Positions 50,327 to 57,752 of a stretch of 64,000 bases of DNA are shown one piece after another. Location of the stretch: NCBI RefSeq assembly GCF_030818955.1, contig NZ_JAUTBF010000001.1, forward strand, positions 3,348,001-3,412,000. Reading direction: 5' to 3'. The translations under genes and the position numbers were made by a program. Numbering within the stretch: position 1 is the stretch's first letter; the number at the start of each line of letters is the position of its first letter. Origin of the DNA: Microbacterium trichothecenolyticum (GTDB lineage Bacteria > Actinomycetota > Actinomycetes > Actinomycetales > Microbacteriaceae). The notes below the pieces were generated by a model. The model was not told the origin of the DNA and did not search any database. It saw nothing but the letters and a program-made list of their open reading frames with translations.

Positions 50327-51454
50327 ATGGCGGAGGGGCAGGCGACGCGTCGACCGACCGTGTACGACGTCGCGCACGAGGCCAACGTCTCGATCGCCTC
50401 GGTGTCGTTCGCGTTCCGCCGCCCCGACAAGCTCAGTGACGCCACGCGTCAACGCGTGCTCGACGCGGCGCGGCGGCTGGGGTACGCCCCCAGCGCCGCC
50501 GCCCGCGGTCTCGCCCACGGGCGCACCGGCACGCTCGGCCTGCACGCCTTCGACCTGCTGCTGGAGCGCGCCGACCCGCTGGCCCAGCCGCTGAGCGGCA
50601 TGCACTCGCCGCCGCTCGACACCGGGGGAGTGATCCCCTGGGACCAGACCGACGACGACGTGCTCTCCGACCCGCGGGCCTTCCCCCTGTACGTCGACGA
50701 GGTGCAGCGCGGGTTCGAGCTGGAGTGCTGGGCTCTCGGGCGGCCGGTGATGCTGAGCAGCGGATCGGATGCCGACGTGTCGGTCGCCGACACGGTGGGA
50801 CGCGTCGACGGGCTGGCGATCTTCCCCTCGCCGCAGACCGCACCGACCCTCGCCCGGCACTCGCTGAACATCCCGATCGTGCTCTTCAGCGCCGCCCCCG
50901 CCGACGACAGCCACCACCGGGTGCGCGTCGACAATGCCCGCGGCATGCGGGCGCTGGTGGGTCACCTCGTCGACGAGCACGCCGCGACCGACCTCGCGTT
51001 CGTCGGGCGCCTCGAGGCCACGGATGCCGTCGAGCGACGCGACGCGCTGATCGCCGAGCTCGAGGCCCGTGGCATCCGTCCCCGTCTCGACGTGGTCGAC
51101 GCGACCGTCCGCGGGGCCGACGACCTCGTGCCGCAGCTGCGCGCCCTGATCGCCGAGGATCGGATGCCGCAGGCCTTCGTCTGCGCGACCGACCAGAACG
51201 CCTTCACCCTGCTCGACGTGCTCGCTTCCGAGGGTGTGCGCGTGCCCGCGGACGTGATCGTCACCGGGTTCGACGGCACCCTCGGCTCGCGCCTGACCAC
51301 CCCGCCGCTGACGACCGTGCGACAGCCGATGGAGGCCATGGGCCGTGCCGCCGCGCGGATCCTCGCCGGCACGGCCGGTGCTCCGCCCGCGGGCGGCGCG
51401 TTCGACGTCGTGTTCGAGCCGCGGGTGCAGGTGCGGGCGAGCTGCGGCTGCTGA
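50327..51454 (+). CDS. LacI family transcriptional regulator
   Basis: 375 aa. N-terminal helix-turn-helix and hinge: TVYDVAHEANVSIASVSFAFRRPDKLSDATRQRVLDAARRLGYAPSAAARGL. Periplasmic-binding-protein-like effector domain with a typical ending (PADVIVTGFDGTLGSRLTTPPLTTVRQPMEAMGRAAARIL). Encoded 8 bp after the GH3 gene, so it is the local repressor of the ABC-GH3 operon, responding to the imported sugar. Confidence 0.93.
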   Translation: MAEGQATRRPTVYDVAHEANVSIASVSFAFRRPDKLSDATRQRVLDAARRLGYAPSAAARGLAHGRTGTLGLHAFDLLLERADPLAQPLSGMHSPPLDTGGVIPWDQTDDDVLSDPRAFPLYVDEVQRGFELECWALGRPVMLSSGSDADVSVADTVGRVDGLAIFPSPQTAPTLARHSLNIPIVLFSAAPADDSHHRVRVDNARGMRALVGHLVDEHAATDLAFVGRLEATDAVERRDALIAELEARGIRPRLDVVDATVRGADDLVPQLRALIAEDRMPQAFVCATDQNAFTLLDVLASEGVRVPADVIVTGFDGTLGSRLTTPPLTTVRQPMEAMGRAAARILAGTAGAPPAGGAFDVVFEPRVQVRASCGC

Positions 51455-51543
51455 CCGGTCGGGGCGGTGTCGGCCGCGGGCGGTGCCGTTGTGCCGTCGT
51501 GCCGTTGCGCCGCGGTGTCGTCGTGCCGGAGTGCCTGCCTCGT

Positions 51544-51625
51544 GCCGTTGTGCGGAGTTCGTGGGTGATACGCCGGTTGGGGATGCCGTGGACTCGGTGT
51601 GTCGGTTCGGGAGTCCGCGGGAGGG
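51544..51625. repeat. 82-bp palindromic element, copy C
   Basis: Left outer arm GCCGTTGTGCGGAG (51544-51557), inner TACGCCGG and CGGTGTGTCGG, centre GGGGATGCCG, right arm TCCGCGGGAGGG. Starts exactly 100 bp before copy D; the two share most of their sequence. Lies between the convergent LacI and hypothetical genes. Confidence 0.75.
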
Positions 51626-51643
51626 TCGGTGTGGGTGGGTCGT

Positions 51644-51726
51644 GCCGTTGTGCGGAGTTGGTGGGTGACACGCCGGCTGGGGATGCCGTGGACCCGGCGT
51701 GGGAGATCGGAACTCCGCCCGACGGC
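51644..51726. repeat. 82-bp palindromic element, copy D
   Basis: Outer arms GCCGTTGTGCGGAG (51644-51657) and CTCCGCCCGACGGC (51713-51726), inner GACACGCCGG and CCCGGCGTG, centre GGGGATGCCG. Second of two tandem copies in the same convergent gap. Confidence 0.78.
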
Positions 51727-51742
51727 CCGCGGTGACGGCGAC

Positions 51743-52357
51743 TCACATGGCGTTCCACCGCAGCCGCGGCGCCCCGAGGTCGGCGCGGAGGGCGGCGGGG
51801 TCGGCGACAGGGAAGAGGGTGACGATCCGATCGTCGACGGCGTAGGCGAGCGCGGCGGAACCGTCGGGGTGCCGCTCACCGATGGCGATGCGGGCCGAGC
51901 GGCCGTCGACCGTCTCGACGAGGGCATCGGCGCGAGAGAGGACCGATCTGGCCGCCGCTGTCGCTCGAACGAGCAGCGTCTCGGCGGTGCCCCACGGCTG
52001 GAGGCCTCCGGCGGGCAGGCCGCACGCGCGCTCGAGCTCGCCCGACAGCCAACGCTCGCGTTTGAGGCCGTACGGCGTGGGCGTGGTCGACAGCAGGTAT
52101 CCGTACACGTGCAGCAGTCCGGCATTGCCGACGGGCCATCGCGCCGACAGCCCCGTGCGTCGGTGCAGTTCCTCGAAGAGCGGTCGTGCCACGACCGCCG
52201 CGCCGACGTTCTCGTCGATCACGGTCGAAAGCCCCCACGTCGCGAAACGGCCGGCGTCGCGATCGTCGGCGAGGGCGGCGGCGAGCCACGGCAGGGAGTC
52301 GATGGCGGCCGACGGGTCGGAGGCGGCGAGGGCCGATGCGGCATCGAGAGAGGTCAC
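51743..52357 (-). CDS. Hypothetical protein
   Basis: 204 aa, mostly helical, Ala/Arg-rich, no signal peptide or membrane segment. Segments such as GLSTVIDENVGAAVVARPLFEELHRRTGL and VGNAGLLHVYGYLLSTTPTPYGLKRERW look conserved rather than random, and codon use fits the neighbourhood, so it is taken as real. No family recognised. Divergent from the HAD-Phn operon across 115 bp holding paired operators. Confidence 0.65.
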   Translation of the reverse strand: MTSLDAASALAASDPSAAIDSLPWLAAALADDRDAGRFATWGLSTVIDENVGAAVVARPLFEELHRRTGLSARWPVGNAGLLHVYGYLLSTTPTPYGLKRERWLSGELERACGLPAGGLQPWGTAETLLVRATAAARSVLSRADALVETVDGRSARIAIGERHPDGSAALAYAVDDRIVTLFPVADPAALRADLGAPRLRWNAM

Positions 52358-52409
52358 CGCCCCACGCTACGACGGCGCGGCCGCATCGTTTACACGGTGT
52401 TTACCGGGT

Positions 52410-52456
52410 GTGGACGCAACGTCCACATATAAGGCGCATCATGGACGCAACGTCCA
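52410..52456 (+). promoter_or_regulatory. Promoter bracketed by two identical palindromic operators
   Basis: TGGACGCAACGTCCA occurs at 52411-52425 and 52442-52456, 31 bp apart (about three helical turns), flanking a TATAAG -10 box (52428-52433). Each site is a perfect 6-bp inverted repeat with a 3-bp centre. The downstream site lies 16 bp before the HAD gene start. Likely repressor sites; the RpiR regulator at the end of the operon is the natural candidate. Confidence 0.7.
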
Positions 52457-52472
52457 CACGACAGGAGGCTCC

Positions 52473-53201
52473 GTGCCACGCCCCGTCCTCATCTTCGACT
52501 TCGACGGTACCGTCGCCCTCGGCGACGGCCCCCTGCTGGCCTACGCCCGCGCCGTCGCCGCCCACACGGCATCCCCCGATACGTTCGTCGCGGCGGTCGC
52601 CGCGCAGCTCGCCGCCCCCACGGCCGACGTCATCGACGGCTACGACGTGGTGCGCCGCGCGGCCGAGGCCGAGGCGATTCCCGCTGACGCCCTGTCCGCC
52701 GCTTATCGCGAGAGCCGCGCGCACCTGGGCACACCGGCGGCGCCGATCGCGACCGCCGCCGGCCTCATCGGGTTCCTGCAGGGCGTGGATGCCGAACGCT
52801 TGCTCGTCACGAACGCCCCGGCGACGCGTCTCGACGAGGCGCTCACCGCGCTCGGCCTGGCGGGGCTGTTCGACCGGATCGTCACCGACGCCGCCAAGCC
52901 CGTCGGACTCGAACTGCTCCTCGACACTCTCGGCGAGGGTGTTCGCGTCCTGGCGATCGGCGACGTGTGGCGCAACGATCTCGCCCCCGCCCACGCGCGC
53001 GGTCACGCCACCGCCCTGGTCGCCGGCTACCCCGACCCCGCAGCCCGCCCCACCTTCCGCGCCGACACTCTCGACGACCTGTTCCCCGCGCTGGGCGACT
53101 GGGTCGCCGCCGCGGGTGACCGCTCTGCTCACGACCCCGCCCTCCGTCACTCCGCTCGCGTCGACGCATCCCCCGCCGAACACTTCCCTTTCTCCGCCTG
53201 A
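52473..53201 (+). CDS. HAD superfamily hydrolase
   Basis: 242 aa from GTG 52473 behind AGGAGG. Motif I is DFDGTVAL near residue 9 (nucleophile and acid/base Asp), motif II LLVTNAP near 110, motif III Lys in AAKPVG near 148 and motif IV IGDVWRNDLAPA near 165. A small helical cap follows motif I. Probably a phosphatase for a phosphorylated compound; the special lysine of phosphonoacetaldehyde hydrolase is not evident. First gene of the PhnD-C-E-E operon. Confidence 0.87.
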   Translation: MPRPVLIFDFDGTVALGDGPLLAYARAVAAHTASPDTFVAAVAAQLAAPTADVIDGYDVVRRAAEAEAIPADALSAAYRESRAHLGTPAAPIATAAGLIGFLQGVDAERLLVTNAPATRLDEALTALGLAGLFDRIVTDAAKPVGLELLLDTLGEGVRVLAIGDVWRNDLAPAHARGHATALVAGYPDPAARPTFRADTLDDLFPALGDWVAAAGDRSAHDPALRHSARVDASPAEHFPFSA

Positions 53202-53226
53202 ACCCACCCGACCCGCAGAAGGAATC

Positions 53227-54221
53227 ATGAACACTCGTCGCATCCGCCTCGCCGCCGCATCCGCCTCGCCGCCGCGTTCGCCGCGGCCGCTCTCGCCTCC
53301 GTCACCCTCGCGGGTTGCTCCGGCTCCGCCGGTGCATCCGACGCCGCGCCCGCCGCCGACCCCAGCTCACTCGTGCTGGCCCTCGTCCCCTCGCAGGACC
53401 AGGCGAACCTCGTCGACACCGCGAAGCCGCTCACCGACATGCTCACCGAGAAGCTCGGCATCCCGGTCACCGGTGTCGTGTCGAAGGACTACCAGGCCGC
53501 CGTCGAAGCCATGGGTGCCGGGCAGGCGCAGATCGGCTTCCTCCCCTCGTTGCAGCTCTGGCAGGCCAACGACCGCTACGGCGCCTCGGTGGTGCTGCAG
53601 ACCGAGCGCAACGGCAACATCACCTACCCCGGGCAATTCATGACGAACGACCCGGACAAGTACTGCCACACCCCGGTCGTCGAGCGCGACGGCATGAGCT
53701 TCTGCAACGGCGCCGACGCACTGAAGGGCCCTGCCGGACTCGACTCGATCACCAAGATCGCCGGGGCCAAGGTGGCCGTGCTCGGACCCGGCTCGCCCGC
53801 CGGGTACATCTACCCGATGCTCGCGCTGAAGGAGGCCGGCGTGAACATCGACGACGGCTTCCAGAAGGTGCCCGTCACCGCCAACGACGCCTCGGTGCTC
53901 GCGGTCTACAACGGTGACGCCGAGGTCGGCTTCAGCTTCTGGGACGCGCGCACGCTCGTGAAGAAGGACAAGCCTGACGTGGGCCAGAAGGTCGTCGTGT
54001 TCGCGCTCACGAACGAGATCCCCAACGACGGCGTCGCCGTGTCGAAGGACCTCTCGCCCGAGTTGCAGAAGAAGATCTCGTCGGCGCTCGAGGAGTACTC
54101 GACCACCGACGAGGGCTCCGCGGCGCTCAAGGCCGTCTACTCGATCACCAAGCTCGCCCCGGCCGACCCGTCCTCGCTCGACGTCGTCGCCCGGGCCGCG
54201 CAGGAGCTCGGACTCCAGTGA
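53227..54221 (+). pseudogene. phnD: PhnD-like phosphonate/phosphite-binding lipoprotein, disrupted by a 17-bp duplication
   Basis: ATG 53227 opens a signal peptide (MNTRRIRLAAA) that runs out of frame, because the 17-bp unit GCATCCGCCTCGCCGCC is present twice in tandem (53240-53256 and 53257-53273). With one copy the reading is MNTRRIRLAAAFAAAALASV, then lipobox LAGC, and exactly 326 codons to the stop. The mature part is intact: LVLALVPSQDQANLVDTAKP, GVVSKDYQAAVEAMGAGQAQIGFLPS and DAEVGFSFWDARTL are PhnD family hallmarks. As read, only a leaderless cytosolic form from GTG 53373 could be made. Confidence 0.88.
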
Positions 54222-55036
54222 CCACCGGTCCTGCGACCCAGGGCGTCGAGGTTCAGACCTCGGCGCCCTGGGGCATCCGTCTCGACGGTGTCTCGGTGCG
54301 CTACCCCAACGGCACGGTGGGGCTGCGCGAGGTGAGCGTCGACATCGCCCCCGGCGACCTCGTCGCCGTGGTCGGGCTCTCGGGCTCGGGCAAGTCCACG
54401 CTCATCCGCACGATCAACGGGCTCGTGCCGCCGACCTCGGGCACCGTCGAGGTCGGCGGGCGCCGGGTCGACGGCGTCTCGGGACGCCGTCTGCGCGAGA
54501 CGCGGGGCCAGATCGGCATGGTCTTCCAGAGCTTCAACCTCGCCGGTCGCACGAGCGTGCTCAACAACGTGCTCGTCGGGCGCCTCGCGCACACGCCGCT
54601 CTGGCGCACACTGCTCGGCGCCTACCGCCACGAGGACCGGCAGCTCGCCTTCGAGGCGCTCGACCGCGTGGGCATGCTGCCCAAGGTGTGGGACCGCGCG
54701 TCGGCGCTGTCGGGCGGTCAGCAGCAGCGGGTGGCGATTGCCCGCGCGCTCACGCAGCAGCCGCGGATCGTCCTCGCCGACGAGCCGGTCGCCAGCCTCG
54801 ACCCGCCCACCGCGCGCGGCGTCATGAACGACCTGCGACGCATCAACGAAGACCTCGGCATCACGGTGCTCGTGAACCTGCACCTGCTCGATCTCGCGCG
54901 CGAGTACGGCACGCGCATGATCGGCATGCGCGCCGGAGAGATCGTCTACGACGGGCCCGCGGCATCCGCCACCGACGCCGACTTCGCCGAGATCTACGGG
55001 CGCTCGGTGACCGCCGCCGACAGGCTCGAGCGATGA
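54218..55036 (+). CDS. phnC: PhnC-like ABC transporter ATPase
   Basis: 272 aa from GTG 54218, overlapping the binding-protein stop by 4 bp. Walker [11 protein letters not shown] near 54, signature [16 protein letters not shown] near 166 and Walker [15 protein letters not shown] near 185; the long insert with [14 protein letters not shown] is typical of PhnC. Energises import of phosphonates, phosphite or related organophosphorus compounds through the two following permeases. Confidence 0.92.
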   Translation: MTTGPATQGVEVQTSAPWGIRLDGVSVRYPNGTVGLREVSVDIAPGDLVAVVGLSGSGKSTLIRTINGLVPPTSGTVEVGGRRVDGVSGRRLRETRGQIGMVFQSFNLAGRTSVLNNVLVGRLAHTPLWRTLLGAYRHEDRQLAFEALDRVGMLPKVWDRASALSGGQQQRVAIARALTQQPRIVLADEPVASLDPPTARGVMNDLRRINEDLGITVLVNLHLLDLAREYGTRMIGMRAGEIVYDGPAASATDADFAEIYGRSVTAADRLER

Positions 55037-55827
55037 CCTCGCTCACCGTGCCCGCTCGCCCGAAAGGGCGGTGGATGCCGTGGACCGCCGCCGCGGTGAT
55101 CGTCGCCGTCACGATCGTCATGTGCCTGCCGGGGATCGGCGTCGGCCTCGACATCGCCGCGATCGCCCGCAACTGGCAGCAGGGTGCCGTGCGCATCGTC
55201 GAGCTGCTGGCCCCGGACTGGTCGTTCTTCCCGCGCACGGTCGGCCCCCTGCTCGAGACGCTGCAGATGGCGGTGATCGGCACGGCCGTCGGTGCCGCGA
55301 TCTCGCTGCCGCTGAGCTTCTGGGCAGCGCGTCCGACGAACCCCGTGGGGTGGACGCGTGCGGTGCTGCGCGGCATCCTGAACATCGTCCGCGCCGTGCC
55401 CGAACTCGTCTACGCGGCGGTGCTCGTGGCGATGGTCGGCGTCGGCGCCCTTCCGGGCATCATCGCGCTCGTGCTGTTCAACGTCGGCATCGTGGTCAAG
55501 CTCGTGTCCGAGACGATCGACGCGTCCGACGCCGGTCCGCTGGAGGCGGGGCGCGCGGCAGGCGGCACGCAGACGCGTATCAACCGTGCGATCGCCCTGC
55601 CCGACACGTGGCCCGCGTTCATCTCGCAGACGCTCTACGTGTTCGAGCTGAACGTGCGCGCCTCCACGGTGCTCGGACTCGTCGGCGCGGGCGGGATCGG
55701 TCTGCTGATCGACGCCGTGCGCACCTTCTACCGCTACGACCAGCTGTCGCTCATCATCGTCGAGATCCTCGTGATCGTGGTCGTGCTCGACACCGTCAGC
55801 GACGCGATCCGCCGGAGGCTCGTATGA
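55033..55827 (+). CDS. phnE: PhnE-like ABC permease, first
   Basis: 264 aa; ATGA overlap with phnC. Six membrane helices, with [38 protein letters not shown] near 68 and the coupling loop [21 protein letters not shown] near 170. Probably forms a heterodimer with the next protein. Confidence 0.9.
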   Translation: MTSLTVPARPKGRWMPWTAAAVIVAVTIVMCLPGIGVGLDIAAIARNWQQGAVRIVELLAPDWSFFPRTVGPLLETLQMAVIGTAVGAAISLPLSFWAARPTNPVGWTRAVLRGILNIVRAVPELVYAAVLVAMVGVGALPGIIALVLFNVGIVVKLVSETIDASDAGPLEAGRAAGGTQTRINRAIALPDTWPAFISQTLYVFELNVRASTVLGLVGAGGIGLLIDAVRTFYRYDQLSLIIVEILVIVVVLDTVSDAIRRRLV

Positions 55828-56648
55828 CCGCCCTCGCCCCCGCGCGCGCCGCCGCGCTCGTCGTGCCCCCGCGCCGCCGGAACCCCGTTCGCGTGATCGC
55901 CGGCGTCGTGCTCACGGCGATCGTCGTGGCCGCCTTCTGGTCGGCCGACATCGGGTGGTCCCGGCTCGGCGACCTGCCCGCCGAGATCGTGCGCTACCTC
56001 GGCCTGATGTTCGCCGCGCCGAACTGGTCGAAGCTGCCCGAGGCGCTCTGGCAGACCTGGCGCAGCGTCGAGATGGCGTGGATCGGCACCGTTCTCGGCA
56101 TCCTGATCGCGACCCCGCTGTCGCTCGTCGCGGCGCGCGGCTTCGGTCCGGCCCCGGTACGGGTGGCGCTGCGTCTCGTGTTCTCGCTCGTGCGCGCCGT
56201 ACCCGAGCTGGTGTTCGCGATCATCATCCTCTCGGTCACGGGGCTCACCCCGCTCACCGGTGCGCTCGCGCTGGCGGTCGGGGGAGTGGGCACGCTCGGC
56301 AAGTGGGGTTACGAGGCCGTCGAGAACGTCGCCCCCGGCCCCATCGAGGCCGCCCGCGCCGCTGGCGGGTCGACGGCGCAGGTGCTGCGCTGGGGCGTCT
56401 GGCCGCAGACGACCCCGACGTTCCTGTCGTTCTGGCTGTACCGCTTCGAGATCAACGTGCGCGCCTCGGCCGTTCTCGGCCTGATCGGCGTCGGGGGCAT
56501 CGGCGACATGCTCACCTCGTACACCCAGTACCGTGAGTGGTCGACGGTCGGCATGTTGCTGATCGTCGTCGTCGCCGTCACCGTCGCGATCGACGCGGTG
56601 TCGGGGCGCATCCGCCGCCGCATCATGGAGGGTCACCGTGTCCGCTGA
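55824..56648 (+). CDS. phnE: PhnE-like ABC permease, second
   Basis: 274 aa; ATGA overlap with the first permease. Same arrangement of helices, with WRSVEMAWIGTVLGILIATPLSLVAARGFGP near 82 and coupling loop EAARAAGGSTAQVLRWGVWPQ near 175. Two fused or adjacent PhnE genes are common in PhnCDE systems of Gram-positive bacteria. Its 3' end overlaps the regulator gene by 11 bp. Confidence 0.9.
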   Translation: MTALAPARAAALVVPPRRRNPVRVIAGVVLTAIVVAAFWSADIGWSRLGDLPAEIVRYLGLMFAAPNWSKLPEALWQTWRSVEMAWIGTVLGILIATPLSLVAARGFGPAPVRVALRLVFSLVRAVPELVFAIIILSVTGLTPLTGALALAVGGVGTLGKWGYEAVENVAPGPIEAARAAGGSTAQVLRWGVWPQTTPTFLSFWLYRFEINVRASAVLGLIGVGGIGDMLTSYTQYREWSTVGMLLIVVVAVTVAIDAVSGRIRRRIMEGHRVR

Positions 56649-57489
56649 GGTGCCCGTCACCGCTCGCATCGCGGCCGTGCGCAACTCGCTGCAGCCCAGC
56701 GAGCGCCGCGTCGCCGACCTCATCGTCGACGACCCGGACGCCGTCATCGAGCTGACCGCGCAGCAGATCGCCGACCGGGTGGGGGTGGGCCGGGCCACGG
56801 TCGTGCGTGCCTGCCAGACCTTCGGCTACCGCGGGTATCCGCAGCTGCGTGTCGCGCTCGCGGCGGAGCGGGGGCGCCGCGCGGCACCGGCGCCGACCGC
56901 CGAGGACGGCCCGCTCGGCGGCATCCGTTCCGCCATCGACCGCATCGCCGACGATCTGCGCGCGGCCACCAGCCTGCTCGATGCCGGTGTGGTCGCGCAG
57001 GTCGTGGATGCCGTCGTCGGGGCGCGACGGCTGTTGGTGGTGGCGAGCGGTCTCTCGGCGCCGGTGGCCACCGATCTCGCGATGCGCCTGACCGCGGTGG
57101 GGCGCTCGGCCGAGACCGTGGGCGACCCGATCGGCCAGCAGATCGCCGCCCGGCACCTCGCGCCCGACGACGTCTGCATCGTGATCAGCGGGTCGGGGGC
57201 GAACGAGGCGAGCCTGCGGGCTGCGGCGGCTGCGCGTGCGGCCGGCGCGCGCGTGATCGCCCTGACCTCGTTCGTCGCATCGCCCCTGACCGAACGCGCT
57301 GACCTCACCCTCGCGCTCGCGTCGGGCGGCACGTTCCGCGACGAGCTCGAACACACCTCGCGCATCGCCCACGCGGTCTTCGCCGAGGCGTTCGTCGATG
57401 CCGTGGCCCATGCCCGCTCCGGCGACGCCGCCCGCGCCCGCGCCCGGGTGCTCGAGATCCTCTCCGACAACCTCGGCGACGCCGGCTGA
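56638..57489 (+). CDS. MurR/RpiR family regulator with SIS domain
   Basis: 283 aa from GTG 56638. N-terminal RpiR helix-turn-helix (ARIAAVRNSLQPSERRVADLIVDDP ... TAQQIADRVGVGRATVVRACQTFGYRGYPQLRVAL) and C-terminal SIS domain (GARRLLVVASGLSAPVATDLAMRL ... DVCIVISGSGANEASLRAAAAARAAGARVIALT), which binds phosphorylated sugars. Last gene of the HAD-phn operon and probably its repressor. A sugar-phosphate sensor on a phosphonate-type importer hints that the real substrate is a phosphorylated sugar or polyol. Confidence 0.9.
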   Translation: MSAEVPVTARIAAVRNSLQPSERRVADLIVDDPDAVIELTAQQIADRVGVGRATVVRACQTFGYRGYPQLRVALAAERGRRAAPAPTAEDGPLGGIRSAIDRIADDLRAATSLLDAGVVAQVVDAVVGARRLLVVASGLSAPVATDLAMRLTAVGRSAETVGDPIGQQIAARHLAPDDVCIVISGSGANEASLRAAAAARAAGARVIALTSFVASPLTERADLTLALASGGTFRDELEHTSRIAHAVFAEAFVDAVAHARSGDAARARARVLEILSDNLGDAG

Positions 57490-57497
57490 CCCTCCCC

Positions 57498-57537
57498 TTC
57501 GGTTTCGGTTTCGGTTTCGGTTTCGGTTTCGGCTTCG
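57498..57537 (+). repeat. Hexamer microsatellite TTCGGT
   Basis: Five perfect TTCGGT units followed by TTCGGC and TTCG, 9 bp after the RpiR stop codon. A slippage-prone run in the convergent gap before the PucR gene; no coding effect expected. Confidence 0.9.
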
Positions 57538-57566
57538 ACGCCCGGTGCCGGCCCGGCATCCCCCGT

Positions 57567-57648
57567 GCCGTCGTGCGGAGTTCGTTCACGACACGCCGGT
57601 TCCGGCCGTCGGTGCCCGGTGTGTCGGGGCCGATCTCCGCAGGACGGC
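57567..57648. repeat. 82-bp palindromic element, copy E
   Basis: The best-preserved copy: outer arms GCCGTCGTGCGGAG (57567-57580) and CTCCGCAGGACGGC (57635-57648), inner GACACGCCGG and CCGGTGTGTCGG. Located between the convergent ends of the RpiR and PucR genes. The remainder of the gap to 57752 shows no gene. Confidence 0.82.
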
Positions 57649-57752
57649 ACGCCCCGCGGCCCCCCGCCCCGGCCGTGATCCCGGCCGGCTCTCACCTTCC
57701 CGGCCTTCCAGAACGGCCACGCCCACCGACGGTCAACGAGCGGCGCCCGGCC

